DNA from: Streptomyces sp. cf386
GTDB lineage: Bacteria > Actinomycetota > Actinomycetes > Streptomycetales > Streptomycetaceae
NCBI RefSeq assembly: GCF_900103585.1
Contig: NZ_FNHV01000012.1
Location: 258,594-322,593 of the forward strand
Direction: 5' to 3'
Length of the DNA: 64,000 bases
How positions within the stretch are numbered: the stretch's first letter is position 1; each line of letters starts with the position of its first letter. A program made the position numbers and the translations under genes. Positions 43,842 through 52,838 of the stretch are shown here, piece by piece. The notes under the pieces were generated by a model that saw only the letters and a program-made list of their open reading frames with translations, was not told the origin of the DNA and did not search any database.

Positions 43842-44477
43842 TCAGATCCCCGCGATGCGCAGCGCGGCGTCCGCCGTCGCCTCGGCGAACACCGACACCG
43901 GGCGCTCCGGGTCGGAGCGGTGCACGAGGATGACGCCCTCGATCAGGCCGAAGAGCAGATCCGTACGCAGGTCCAGCTCGCCCTTGGCGAGCGCGCCGCC
44001 GGCGGCCGTGGCGGCAAGCAACTGGCGGTAGGCGTCTTTGAGTTCGGCGCGCACGGCGTGGAAGCCGGCGAAGCGCTCGGTGCGCACCTCGGGCAGCAGG
44101 TACAGCCCGCCGAGGTTGTGCGGGCCGCCGCAGAGCAGCTCCACGTCCGCGCGGCACAGCCGCCACAGCCGGTCCCCGGCCGGGGTCGCGTCGTCGGCGA
44201 GGAGTTCCCGGGCGTACGCGAGTGAGGGCGTGACCGTGGACTCCAGGAGCTCGGCGAGGAGTTCCTCCTTGCCGGAGACGTAGTGGTACATGGACGCCTG
44301 CCGCATCCCCGCACGCTCGGCCACGGCGCGGGTGGTGGTGGCGGCGTAGCCCCGGGTGGTGAACAACTCGGCGGCGGACACGAGGAGTTCGGCACGCGGC
44401 TCGAGCCCGCTGTCCGGCCGCTGAGCGGCCCGCGGCCTGCCGACCCGCCGACCTCCCGGCCCACCTGACGTACCCAT
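43842..44477 (-). CDS. TetR-family regulator of the urea/guanidine carboxylase operon
   Basis: 211 residues. N-terminal TetR helix-turn-helix (about 28-75: AELFTTRGYAATTTRAVAERAG then MYHYVSGKEELLAELLE) and a helical ligand domain without a recognised motif. It diverges from the DUF1989/carboxylase operon, and a perfect 20-base palindrome lies in the intervening 263-base gap; the same palindrome occurs before a permease gene at 35.5 kb. This makes it the best candidate for a repressor of both. The inducer could be guanidine, urea or allophanate. ATG 44477 gives the start MGTSGGPGGRRVGRPR. Confidence 0.92.
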   Translation of the reverse strand: MGTSGGPGGRRVGRPRAAQRPDSGLEPRAELLVSAAELFTTRGYAATTTRAVAERAGMRQASMYHYVSGKEELLAELLESTVTPSLAYARELLADDATPAGDRLWRLCRADVELLCGGPHNLGGLYLLPEVRTERFAGFHAVRAELKDAYRQLLAATAAGGALAKGELDLRTDLLFGLIEGVILVHRSDPERPVSVFAEATADAALRIAGI

Positions 44478-44679
44478 GGGTTCGATCCTCGCACATCGGG
44501 GCGTACGGCGATCTCCGCGCGGGCTTCGGGCCGGCTCCACGCGGGCTTCGGCGGTGCGGGTCCGCCGCCGCGCCGGCTGCGCGGCTCGCGTGAAGGCGGT
44601 GGGGTCCGGGTAGGCAGCGGGCGCCGCGGTAACTGCACGGCAACACCCCCGCAATCCCCTCGACCCACCCCGCCCCTAA

Positions 44680-44699
44680 TTTCTGTCGGGCGACAGAAA
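44680..44699. promoter_or_regulatory. TetR-type operator palindrome upstream of the carboxylase operon (site B)
   Basis: Perfect palindrome TTTCTGTCGGGCGACAGAAA, centred 51 bases before the first operon ATG (44741). The preceding bases CCCTAA are also shared with site A at 35439-35462. Typical size and symmetry for a TetR-family operator. Confidence 0.8.
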
Positions 44700-44740
44700 A
44701 GAGCCCGCACGCCGACACCCCAGAGCCGGAGGTCCCGCGC

Positions 44741-45565
44741 ATGGCGACAGAGACCACGTACGGAGCCCGTGACCACGCCCGCGCCCAGGAGGGAAGCCGC
44801 GCCGAGGCCATGCCCGTCGTGCCGGCCCGGGACTGGCCCGCGCCGCCCTGCGAGGCGGGGCACCTGGTGTGGGCCGAGACGGTGGCGGGTGGCGGTTACA
44901 CGCACAAGGTGCTGGCCCGCGGCACGGAACTGCGGCTGACCGATCTGCGCGGCGACGCCTGCGCGCATCTGCTGCTGTACGTGGCCGACCGCCCCTGGGA
45001 GCGGCTGAACGTCGCCGACACGGTGAAGGTGCAGTGGAACGCCTACCTCCGCGAGGGCCGCCTGCTGCTCTCCGACCAGGGCCGCGTGCTCGCGAGCGTC
45101 ATCGCCGACACCGCCGGGCGCCACGACACGCTGTGCGGCACGTCCACCCTGGTCCGCAACACCGAGCGCTACGGCGACGGCACCCCGCAGTCCCCCTCCC
45201 CCGCCGGCCGTGAACTGTTCAAGCTGGCGGCGGCGAAGAACGGCCTGGAGCCCCGGGACCTGCCCCCGTCGCTGTCCTTCTTCCAGGGCGTCGAGGTCCG
45301 CGAGGACGGCACCCTCGACTTCACCGGCTCGGCCGGGCCCGGCGGCAGTGTGACCCTGCGCGCCGAGCAGGACGTGACGTTCCTGATCGCCAACGTGCCG
45401 CATCCGGCCGACCCGCGCCCCGAGTACGTCAGCACCCCACTGGAGGTACTCGCCTGGCGCGCGGCGCCGACCACCCCGGACGACCCGCTCTGGGACGCCA
45501 CCCCCGAGGGCCGCCGCGCCTTCCTCAACACCGCCGAATTCCTCGCCACCAGGGGGCTCGCATGA
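44741..45565 (+). CDS. DUF1989 urea-carboxylase-associated protein 1 (possible carboxyguanidine deiminase subunit)
   Basis: 274 residues. DUF1989 family: a cupin-like domain with LRLTDLRGDACAHLLLYVAD and conserved VAGGGYTHKVLARGT, plus SDQGRVLASVIADTAGRHDTLCGTSTLVRNTERYG, where Cys and His residues suggest a metal site. In guanidine-degrading bacteria a pair of such proteins (CgdA/CgdB) deiminates carboxyguanidine to allophanate (Schneider and colleagues, as I recall). First of four overlapping genes; its stop overlaps the next start by four bases. An N-terminal extension of about 35 residues is disordered. Confidence 0.88.
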   Translation: MATETTYGARDHARAQEGSRAEAMPVVPARDWPAPPCEAGHLVWAETVAGGGYTHKVLARGTELRLTDLRGDACAHLLLYVADRPWERLNVADTVKVQWNAYLREGRLLLSDQGRVLASVIADTAGRHDTLCGTSTLVRNTERYGDGTPQSPSPAGRELFKLAAAKNGLEPRDLPPSLSFFQGVEVREDGTLDFTGSAGPGGSVTLRAEQDVTFLIANVPHPADPRPEYVSTPLEVLAWRAAPTTPDDPLWDATPEGRRAFLNTAEFLATRGLA

Positions 45566-46182
45566 AGACCGTGGTTGCGGCCAGGGCCGCCTGGTCGTCC
45601 GTCGTCCGCGAGGGCGAGACGCTGACCATCACCGACCTGCACGGCAACCAGGCCGTCGACTTCCTCGTGTACGACGCCCATGACACCTCGGTCCGCTACA
45701 GCGCGCCCGACACCATTCACGCGCAGGGCGGCATCTTCCTGACGACGGGCAGCATGCTGATGTCGAACGAGCACACGCCGCTGATGACCGTCGTCGCCGA
45801 CGAGGTGGGCCGTCACGACACGGTCGGCGGCGCCTGCTCGAAGGAGTCCAACACCCTGCGCTACGGCCACCACACCTGGTCGCAGCACGCGTGCGTGGAC
45901 AACTTCCTCGCCGAGGGCGCCAAGTACGGCCTCGGCAAGCGCGATCTGGTCTCCAACGTCAACTGGTACATGAACGTGCCGGTCGAGAAGGACGGCACCC
46001 TCGGCATCGTCGACGGAATCTCGGCCCCGGGGCTGTCCCTGACCCTGCGCGCCGAGCGCGACGTCCTCGTCCTCGTCTCCAACTGCCCCCAGATCAACAA
46101 CCCGTGCAACGGCTTCGACCCGACGGCCGTGGAGATGACGATCACGGACGCGGGCGAGGCACCCCGGGCGGGCGACGCATGA
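45562..46182 (+). CDS. DUF1989 urea-carboxylase-associated protein 2 (possible carboxyguanidine deiminase subunit)
   Basis: 206 residues. A second DUF1989 member, closely shaped like the first: ITDLHGNQAVDFLVYDAHD, MSNEHTPLMTVVADEVGRHDTVGGACSKESN and a C-terminal VSNCPQINNPCNGFDPTAVEMTI. The paired paralogue arrangement (here overlapping ATGA with both neighbours) is what guanidine carboxylase operons show. It most likely forms a heteromer with the preceding protein. Substrate not proven. Confidence 0.9.
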   Translation: MKTVVAARAAWSSVVREGETLTITDLHGNQAVDFLVYDAHDTSVRYSAPDTIHAQGGIFLTTGSMLMSNEHTPLMTVVADEVGRHDTVGGACSKESNTLRYGHHTWSQHACVDNFLAEGAKYGLGKRDLVSNVNWYMNVPVEKDGTLGIVDGISAPGLSLTLRAERDVLVLVSNCPQINNPCNGFDPTAVEMTITDAGEAPRAGDA

Positions 46183-49100
46183 GCTTCGACACGCTGCTCG
46201 TCGCCAACCGGGGCGAGATAGCCGTCCGCATCATCCGCACGGCCCGCGAGCTGGGCCTGCGCACGATCGCGGTGTTCTCCGACCCGGACCGCGCGGCGCC
46301 CCACGTACGCCTCGCCGACAAGGCCGTACGCCTCGGCCCGGCGCCCGCCAAGGAGTCGTATCTCGACGCCGACCTGGTGCTGAAGGCGGCCAAGGACAGC
46401 GGGGCCGGGGCGATCCACCCCGGCTACGGCTTCCTGTCCGAGGACGCGGCGTTCGCGCGGCGCTGCGAGGACGCCGGGATCGTGTTCGTGGGCCCTACCC
46501 CCGAGCAACTGGAGCTGTTCGGCGCCAAGCACACCGCGCGGGCGGCGGCCGAGGCGGCGGGCGTACCGCTGGCACCGGGGACGGGGCTGCTGGGATCACT
46601 GGCCGAGGCCCTCGAAGAAGCGCAGGTCATCGGCTATCCCGTCATGCTCAAGGCGACCGGCGGCGGGGGCGGAATCGGCATGTCGGCATGTCGATCCGTC
46701 GCCGAACTGACCGAGGCCTGGGAGCGGGTGCAGCGGGTCGCCGCCGCCTCCTTCTCCTCCGCCGGTGTCTTCCTGGAGCGGCTCGTCGAGCACGCCCGCC
46801 ATGTCGAGGTGCAGGTCTTCGGCGACGGCGACGGCAGGGTGGTCACCTTCGGCGACCGGGACTGCACACTGCAACGGCGCAACCAGAAGGTCGTGGAGGA
46901 GGCCCCGGCACCAGGACTCCCCCCGCACATCCGCGAGCAACTGGCCACCTCCGCCCGCGACTTGTGCGCCTCCGTCGGCTACCGCTCGGCCGGAACCGTC
47001 GAGTTCGTGTACGACGCCGCCCGCGAGGAGGCATGCTTCCTGGAGGTCAACACCCGCCTCCAGGTCGAACACCCGGTCACCGAGGAGGTCTACGGCGTCG
47101 ACCTGGTCGCCTGGATGCTGCGCCTGGCCCGCGGTGAACGGAACGTCGTCCGCGACCCGGGCACTCCGCGCGGCCACGCCGTCGAGGCCCGCCTCTACGC
47201 CGAGGACCCGTCGCGCGAACACCGGCCCAGCGCGGGCCTGTTGACGCGGGTCGAGTTCCCGAGCGGGGTCCGGGTCGACGGCTGGGTCGAGACGGGCACC
47301 GAGGTGACGACGTCGTACGACCCGATGCTCGCGAAGATCATCGCGTACGGCCCCGACCGCGCCCACGCGCTGGAACGGCTGGACGAGGCGCTGGCCCGCA
47401 CCCGCGTCGACGGCATCGAGACGAACCTCGGCCTGCTGCGGGCCGCCCTCGCCGACCGGGACTTCCGCGGCGCCGCCCACTCGACGGCGACCCTCACGGC
47501 CGTCACCGACCCGACGCCCCGCATCGAGGTCGTCTCCGGCGGCACCCTCACCACCGTGCAGGACTGGCCGGGCCGCACCGGCTACTGGCAGGTCGGCGTG
47601 CCGCCCTGCGGCCCGATGGACGACCTGTCGTTCCGGCTCGGCAACCGGGCGCTGGGCAACCACGAGGGCGCACCGGGCCTCGAATGCACGCTCCAGGGGC
47701 CGACGTTGAGGTTCACACACCCCACCACCGTGTGCGTGACCGGCGCCCCGGCCCCGGTCACCGTCGACGGTACGGCGGTGCCACAGGGGGAGCCGGTGAC
47801 GGTGCCGGCAGGGGCCGTACTGGAGATCGGAGCCCCCACCGAGCACGGCCTGCGGACCTACGTCCTCGTCGCCGGCGGTCTCGACGTCCCCGCCTTCCTG
47901 GGCAGCGCGAGCACCTTCACGCTGGGCCGGTTCGGCGGGCACGGCGGGCGCGCGCTGCGCACGGGCGACGTGCTGCACGGCGGGACGGTCGTGGACGGAA
48001 CGCCGGTTCCCGCACCGGACCGCCCGCCCTTCGGGGCCGTATGGCACATCGCGGCCGTCGAAGGACCGCACGCCGCGCCGGAGTTCTTCACCGAGGACGA
48101 CATCCGCGACTTCTACGCCGCCGACTGGAAGGTCCACTTCAACTCGGCGCGGACCGGCGTACGGCTCGTCGGCCCCAGGCCGCGCTGGGCCCGCGCCGAC
48201 GGCGGTGAGGCGGGCCTGCACCCGTCCAACATCCACGACACGCCGTACTCCGTCGGCGCCGTCGACTACACCGGCGACATGCCGGTGCTGCTCGGCCCGG
48301 ACGGCCCGTCGCTCGGCGGGTTCGTGTGCCCGGCGACGGTGATCAGCGGTGAGCGCTGGAAGCTGGGGCAGCTGCGCCCGGGCGACACGGTGCGGTTCGC
48401 GCCGGTGGACGTGGCGGGCCGGGAACGCGCCGCGATCGTCGACGGCGGTGTGCTGGCGCGGGACGGCGACGTGACCTACCGGCGCAGCGGTGACGACAAC
48501 CTGCTGGTCGAGTTCGGGCCGATGCAACTGGACCTGGCCCTGCGCATGCGCGTCCACGCGCTGATGGAGGCGGTCGTCGAGACCGACCAGGACGGGATCA
48601 CCGACCTGACCCCGGGCATCCGCTCCCTCCAGATCCAGACGGACCCGAGCCGACTGCCGCTGCGAGAACTCCTCGCCGAGATACGGGAGTTGGTGGCGTC
48701 ACTGCCGCCCACCGACGAGCTGGTCGTCCCGTCCCGCACCGTCCATCTCCCCCTCTCCTGGGACGACCCGGCCACCCGCGAGGCCATCGCCCGCTACATG
48801 GCGGGCGTGCGCGACGACGCGCCCTGGTGCCCTTGGAACATCGAGTTCATCCGCCGCGTCAACGGCCTGAAGTCGGTCGAGGACGTGTACCGCACGGTCT
48901 TCGACGCGGAGTACCTGGTCCTGGGGCTGGGCGATGTGTACCTGGGCGCCCCGGTGGCGACCCCGCTGGATCCCCGGCACCGCCTGGTGACCACCAAGTA
49001 CAACCCGGCACGCACCTGGACGGCCGAGAACTCGGTCGGCATCGGCGGCGCCTACCTGTGCATCTACGGCATGGAGGGGCCCGGCGGCTACCAGTTCGTG

Positions 49101-49691
49101 GGCCGTACGACCCAGGTGTGGTCGCCGTGGCAGCAGCGCGGGGCGTTCGAGCCGGGGTCGCCCTGGCTGCTGCGGTTCTTCGACCGGATCCGGTGGTACC
49201 CGGTGGACGCCGAGGAGCTGCTGGAGCTGCGGGCGGACATCACGTCCGGGCGGTTCGTGCCGCGCATCGAGGAGGGCACCTTCTCGCTCGCCGGGTACCG
49301 GGCCTTCCTCGACGAGAACGCCGAGTCGATCGCGGAGTTCCGGGGCCGGCAGCGGGCCGCCTTCGCGGCGGAACGGGACGCGTGGGAGGCGGCCGGAGAG
49401 TTCGCGCGGGCGGACGAGGCGACGGCACCGGCCGCGCCCGCGGCCGAGGTGACCGTCCCGGCCGGCGGGCGGCTCGTCGAGGCCGAGTTCGCGGCGTCCG
49501 TGTGGCAGCTCGGCGTCCGGCCGGGTGACGAGGTGACGGCCGGTCAGCCGCTGCTCGCCCTTGAGGCGATGAAGATGGAGTCCAGGGTGCACGCGCCGGT
49601 GGCCGGCGTGGTCGTGGAGGTCCTGGTCGGACCCGGGGATCTGGTGGAGGCGGGGACGGCGTTGGTCGTACTCGCCCCTGTCACGAGCTGA
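46179..49691 (+). CDS. Biotin-dependent urea/guanidine carboxylase
   Basis: 1170 residues. Domains in order: biotin carboxylase (about 1-450; LLVANRGEIAVRIIRTARELG, ATP-grasp GGGGGIGM, EVNTRLQVEHPVTE); the carboxyltransferase part with AHS2- and AHS1-like (KipA/KipI) domains (about 465-1010; VQDWPGRTGYWQVGVPPCGPMD); and a C-terminal biotin carrier domain with biotinylated Lys1132 in EAMKMES. It is complete and of normal length. It carboxylates urea to allophanate or guanidine to carboxyguanidine with ATP and bicarbonate; the DUF1989 genes argue for guanidine. ATG 46179 overlaps the preceding stop by four bases. Confidence 0.95.
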   Translation: MSFDTLLVANRGEIAVRIIRTARELGLRTIAVFSDPDRAAPHVRLADKAVRLGPAPAKESYLDADLVLKAAKDSGAGAIHPGYGFLSEDAAFARRCEDAGIVFVGPTPEQLELFGAKHTARAAAEAAGVPLAPGTGLLGSLAEALEEAQVIGYPVMLKATGGGGGIGMSACRSVAELTEAWERVQRVAAASFSSAGVFLERLVEHARHVEVQVFGDGDGRVVTFGDRDCTLQRRNQKVVEEAPAPGLPPHIREQLATSARDLCASVGYRSAGTVEFVYDAAREEACFLEVNTRLQVEHPVTEEVYGVDLVAWMLRLARGERNVVRDPGTPRGHAVEARLYAEDPSREHRPSAGLLTRVEFPSGVRVDGWVETGTEVTTSYDPMLAKIIAYGPDRAHALERLDEALARTRVDGIETNLGLLRAALADRDFRGAAHSTATLTAVTDPTPRIEVVSGGTLTTVQDWPGRTGYWQVGVPPCGPMDDLSFRLGNRALGNHEGAPGLECTLQGPTLRFTHPTTVCVTGAPAPVTVDGTAVPQGEPVTVPAGAVLEIGAPTEHGLRTYVLVAGGLDVPAFLGSASTFTLGRFGGHGGRALRTGDVLHGGTVVDGTPVPAPDRPPFGAVWHIAAVEGPHAAPEFFTEDDIRDFYAADWKVHFNSARTGVRLVGPRPRWARADGGEAGLHPSNIHDTPYSVGAVDYTGDMPVLLGPDGPSLGGFVCPATVISGERWKLGQLRPGDTVRFAPVDVAGRERAAIVDGGVLARDGDVTYRRSGDDNLLVEFGPMQLDLALRMRVHALMEAVVETDQDGITDLTPGIRSLQIQTDPSRLPLRELLAEIRELVASLPPTDELVVPSRTVHLPLSWDDPATREAIARYMAGVRDDAPWCPWNIEFIRRVNGLKSVEDVYRTVFDAEYLVLGLGDVYLGAPVATPLDPRHRLVTTKYNPARTWTAENSVGIGGAYLCIYGMEGPGGYQFVGRTTQVWSPWQQRGAFEPGSPWLLRFFDRIRWYPVDAEELLELRADITSGRFVPRIEEGTFSLAGYRAFLDENAESIAEFRGRQRAAFAAERDAWEAAGEFARADEATAPAAPAAEVTVPAGGRLVEAEFAASVWQLGVRPGDEVTAGQPLLALEAMKMESRVHAPVAGVVVEVLVGPGDLVEAGTALVVLAPVTS

Positions 49692-49710
49692 ATCGCGAGG
49701 AGAACTGGAA

Positions 49711-51378
49711 ATGTCGAGCGCTCTGTCCCGCGTCCGCGCCGCCTACGCCCGGATCGAAGCCGTGGACCGCCCCGAGATCTGGATCGATCTGCGCCCGCGG
49801 GCAGCGGTCGAGGACGAGGCCCGGATCATCGACGAACGCATGGCCGCGGGCGAACAACTCCCGCTCGCGGGCCGCCTGTTCGCCGCCAAGGGCAACATCG
49901 ACGTCAAGGGCCTGCCCACGACCGCGGGGTGCCCTTCGTACGCCTACGACCCCGAGGCCGACGCGCCCGTGGTCGCCCGACTCCGTGCCGCCGGCGCGCT
50001 GGTCCTCGGCACGACGAACCTCGACCAGTTCGCGACGGGCCTGGTCGGCACCCGCTCCCCCTACGGCGCGGTGCGGGGCGCCCATGACCCGGCCAGGATC
50101 AGCGGCGGCTCCAGTGCGGGCTCGGCCGTCGCGGTGGCACTCGGCATCGTCGACTTCGCGCTCGGCACGGACACGGCGGGCTCGGGCCGGGTCCCGGCCG
50201 CCTTCAACGGCATCGTCGGCCTCAAACCGACCCGCGGTCTCGTCCCGACGGAGGGCGTCGTCCCGGCCTGCGCGTCGATCGACTGCGTGACGGTGTTCGC
50301 GCGGACGCTGCCGGAGGCCGAGCAGGCGCTGTCCTTCATGGCGTCCCCGTCCGCCCGCGCCCTGCCCCCGCTCCCTCAGCGCACACCGGGGCCCTGGCGG
50401 ATCGCGGTCCCGCCCGTGGAGCAGCTCGGCGAGCTGGATCCGGGCTGGGCCGAGGCGTACGAGGCAGCGGTACGGCAGCTCGGCGCGGCCGGCGCCGAGA
50501 TCCGCGCCGTCGACCTCGCCCCCTTCACCGAAGCCGCCGCCATGCTCTACGAGGGGGCCTTCGTCGCCGAGCGCTACACGGCCGTGGGGAGCTTTGTCGA
50601 CAAGGCGCTGGCGGCGGGCGACGGCACCCTCGACCCCACCGTCGCCGGCATCATCACCCGCGCCCGCGACATCCCGGCCCACCGGCTCTTCGCCGACCAG
50701 GACCGGCTCGCCGCCCTGCGCTCCCGCGCCGAGTCCGAACTCACCGATGTGGACGCCCTGTTGCTCCCGACCACGCCCGGCCACCCCACCCTCGCCGAGG
50801 TGGCCGCCGACCCACTGGGGGCCAACGCCCGCCTGGGCCGCTTCACCAACTCCACGAACCTGTTCGACCTGGCCGCGGTCGCCGTCCCGGCCGGTGAGGT
50901 GAGCGGCCTCCCGTTCGGCGTGATGCTGATCGGCCCGGCGTTCACGGACGAACGGCTGGCCCGGATCGCCGCCCTGCTCCGCCCGGAGGTCCGCCTCGCC
51001 GTGGTCGGGGCCCACCTCTCCGACCAGCCCCTCAACCCTCAACTCCTGGCCCTGGGCGCCCGGTTCGACCGTACGACCGCCACGGCCCCGGTCTACCGCC
51101 TGCACGCCCTGTCCACGACCCCGCCCAAGCCGGGCCTGGTCCGCGTCGGTACCGGCGCGGGCGGCGCCTTGATCGAGGCCGAGGTGTGGCGGCTCCCGGC
51201 GGAGGGGCTCGGCCGGCTCCTCGCCGAGTTGCCGCGCCCTATGGCGCTGGGGAGCGTGGAACTGGAGGATGGCAGCCGCGTACCGGGGTTCCTGTGTGAG
51301 CCGGCGGCCCTCGCGGACGCCGAGGACATCACGTCCTACGGGGGGTGGCGGGCCTACCTCGGGGGCGGCCGCCGCTGA
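49711..51378 (+). CDS. atzF: Allophanate hydrolase (AtzF-type)
   Basis: 555 residues. Amidase-signature N-terminal domain with the Ser-cisSer-Lys triad Lys60 (AAKGNIDVKG), Ser134 (ISGGSSAGS) and Ser158 (GTDTAGSGR). A C-terminal domain of about 130 residues, typical of allophanate hydrolases, ends LADAEDITSYGGWRAYL. It hydrolyses allophanate to ammonia and carbon dioxide in two steps, completing nitrogen release. It starts 20 bases after the carboxylase stop with GAGGAG upstream of ATG 49711, so it is the last gene of the operon. A hairpin follows. Confidence 0.95.
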   Translation: MSSALSRVRAAYARIEAVDRPEIWIDLRPRAAVEDEARIIDERMAAGEQLPLAGRLFAAKGNIDVKGLPTTAGCPSYAYDPEADAPVVARLRAAGALVLGTTNLDQFATGLVGTRSPYGAVRGAHDPARISGGSSAGSAVAVALGIVDFALGTDTAGSGRVPAAFNGIVGLKPTRGLVPTEGVVPACASIDCVTVFARTLPEAEQALSFMASPSARALPPLPQRTPGPWRIAVPPVEQLGELDPGWAEAYEAAVRQLGAAGAEIRAVDLAPFTEAAAMLYEGAFVAERYTAVGSFVDKALAAGDGTLDPTVAGIITRARDIPAHRLFADQDRLAALRSRAESELTDVDALLLPTTPGHPTLAEVAADPLGANARLGRFTNSTNLFDLAAVAVPAGEVSGLPFGVMLIGPAFTDERLARIAALLRPEVRLAVVGAHLSDQPLNPQLLALGARFDRTTATAPVYRLHALSTTPPKPGLVRVGTGAGGALIEAEVWRLPAEGLGRLLAELPRPMALGSVELEDGSRVPGFLCEPAALADAEDITSYGGWRAYLGGGRR

Positions 51379-51388
51379 AAAAACTGAA

Positions 51389-51414
51389 GGCAAGGAGGTC
51401 ACCCACTCCTTGCC
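51389..51414. terminator. Hairpin after allophanate hydrolase
   Basis: Perfect arms GGCAAGGAG (51389-51397) and CTCCTTGCC (51406-51414), loop of 8, just after the stop codon. On the opposite strand it is followed by an A/U run, so it may terminate in both directions. Confidence 0.75.
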
Positions 51415-51437
51415 ACTCTCAACTTATAGCGCACTGG

Positions 51438-51457
51438 GGGGCTTGCGGCAAGGCCCC
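51438..51457 (+). promoter_or_regulatory. Rifamycin-associated element (RAE)
   Basis: GGGGCTTGCGGCAAGGCCCC, an imperfect palindrome 58 bases before the GTG of the glycosyltransferase gene. It matches, as I recall it, the RAE found upstream of rifamycin-inactivating genes (rgt, rph, rox, arr) and of helR in actinomycetes, which is needed for rifamycin-induced expression. It lies just downstream of the A/T-rich stretch CTTATAGC, a possible -10. Confidence 0.85.
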
Positions 51458-51515
51458 CGTCGTACCGCAGAATCGCCGACCTAGGCCAGAATTCCGCGGA
51501 ACGAGGAGTCACTAA

Positions 51516-52751
51516 GTGCGTGTGCTGTTGTCGACGTACGGATCACGCGGGGACGTCCAGCCGATGGCCGGGCTCGCGGTGCGGTTGCGGGAGCTGGGCG
51601 CGGAGGTACGGGTGTGCGCGCCGGCGGACGAGGAGTTCGCGAAGCTGCTGGGCGGGATCGGCGTGGAGCTGGTGCCCTTCGGCCCGTCGGCGCGCGCGCT
51701 GACGAAGGCGGGGCCGGTGCCGTCGACCCTGCCCCAGCGTGCGGCCGCGGTGATCGCCAGTCAGCTGGACGCGGTCACCCCGGCGGCCGAAGGATGCGAT
51801 GTGCTGGTGGCGACCGGCATGATCTCGGCTGCGGCCGGCGCGCTGTCGGTGGCCGACAAGCTGGGCATCCCCTCCGTGTCCGTGACCTTCCAGCAGCTCA
51901 CCCTGCCCTCTGCGCACCGCCCGCCGCTGGCGTATCCGGGCCGCCCGCTCCCGCCCGAGGTGACCGACAACCGGGCGCTGTGGGACCTGGACGCCCAGAA
52001 CGTCAACGCGCTGTTCGGCGAGGCGCTCAACACCAACCGGGCGTCGATCGGCCTGCCCCCGGTGGACGACGTCCGTGACTACGTCATCGGCGACCGGCCG
52101 TGGCTGGCGACGGACCCGGCCCTGGACCCGTGGCAGGCGACGCCGGACCTCGACGTCGTACAGACCGGCGCGTGGTTCCTGCCGGACGAACGCCCGCTCC
52201 CGGACGGGCTGGTGGCGTTCCTGGAGGCGGGCGAACCACCGGTGTACGTCGGCTTCGGCAGTATGCCCCTGCACGGATCGGAGGACGCCGCCCAGGTGGC
52301 CATCGAGGCGGTCCGCGCGCAGGGCCGCCGCGTACTCGTCGGGCGTGGCTGGGCCGACCTGTCCCTGATCGACGACCAGGGCGACTGCTTCGCCGTCGGC
52401 GACGTCAGTCACCAGGCCCTGTTCGGCCGGGTGGCCGCTGTCGTGCACCATGGCGGCGCGGGTACGACCACGACGGCCACCCGGGCCGGCACACCCCAGG
52501 TGGTCGTACCCCAGTTGGCGGACCAGCCGTACTGGGCCCGCCGGGTCGCCGAGCTGGGCATCGGCGCGGCCCACGAGGGTCCTACTCCGACCTTCGAGTC
52601 CCTCTCGGCCTCGCTCGCGACAGCCCTGGCCCCCGAGACCCGCGCCCGAGCCACCGCCGTGGCCCGCACGATCCGCACCGACGGGGCGGCGGTGGCCGCG
52701 GAGCTGCTGCTCGACTCGATCGGCCGGGCAACGCCACCGGTGTCCGCGTAA
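51516..52751 (+). CDS. rgt: Glycosyltransferase family 1, rifamycin glycosyltransferase-like
   Basis: 411 residues, GTG start with GAGGAG eight bases upstream. GT-B fold: N-terminal MRVLLSTYGSRGDVQPMAGL acceptor half, and C-terminal nucleotide-sugar half with VHHGGAGTTTTATRAGTPQVVVPQLADQP, as in macrolide and vancomycin-type UGTs. The rifamycin-associated element 58 bases upstream and the helR-like gene downstream indicate Rgt, which glycosylates the rifamycin 23-OH and inactivates it. Without that context it would be called a generic UGT. It is probably co-transcribed with helR, 87 bases downstream. Confidence 0.88.
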   Translation: MRVLLSTYGSRGDVQPMAGLAVRLRELGAEVRVCAPADEEFAKLLGGIGVELVPFGPSARALTKAGPVPSTLPQRAAAVIASQLDAVTPAAEGCDVLVATGMISAAAGALSVADKLGIPSVSVTFQQLTLPSAHRPPLAYPGRPLPPEVTDNRALWDLDAQNVNALFGEALNTNRASIGLPPVDDVRDYVIGDRPWLATDPALDPWQATPDLDVVQTGAWFLPDERPLPDGLVAFLEAGEPPVYVGFGSMPLHGSEDAAQVAIEAVRAQGRRVLVGRGWADLSLIDDQGDCFAVGDVSHQALFGRVAAVVHHGGAGTTTTATRAGTPQVVVPQLADQPYWARRVAELGIGAAHEGPTPTFESLSASLATALAPETRARATAVARTIRTDGAAVAAELLLDSIGRATPPVSA

Positions 52752-52838
52752 GCCACGCGGGACCGTCAAGGCCGTCACCCAGAACACCAGACCCCGCGCG
52801 CAACGGTCGCAAGCGACCTCAGATCGGAGCCCTTCGCA

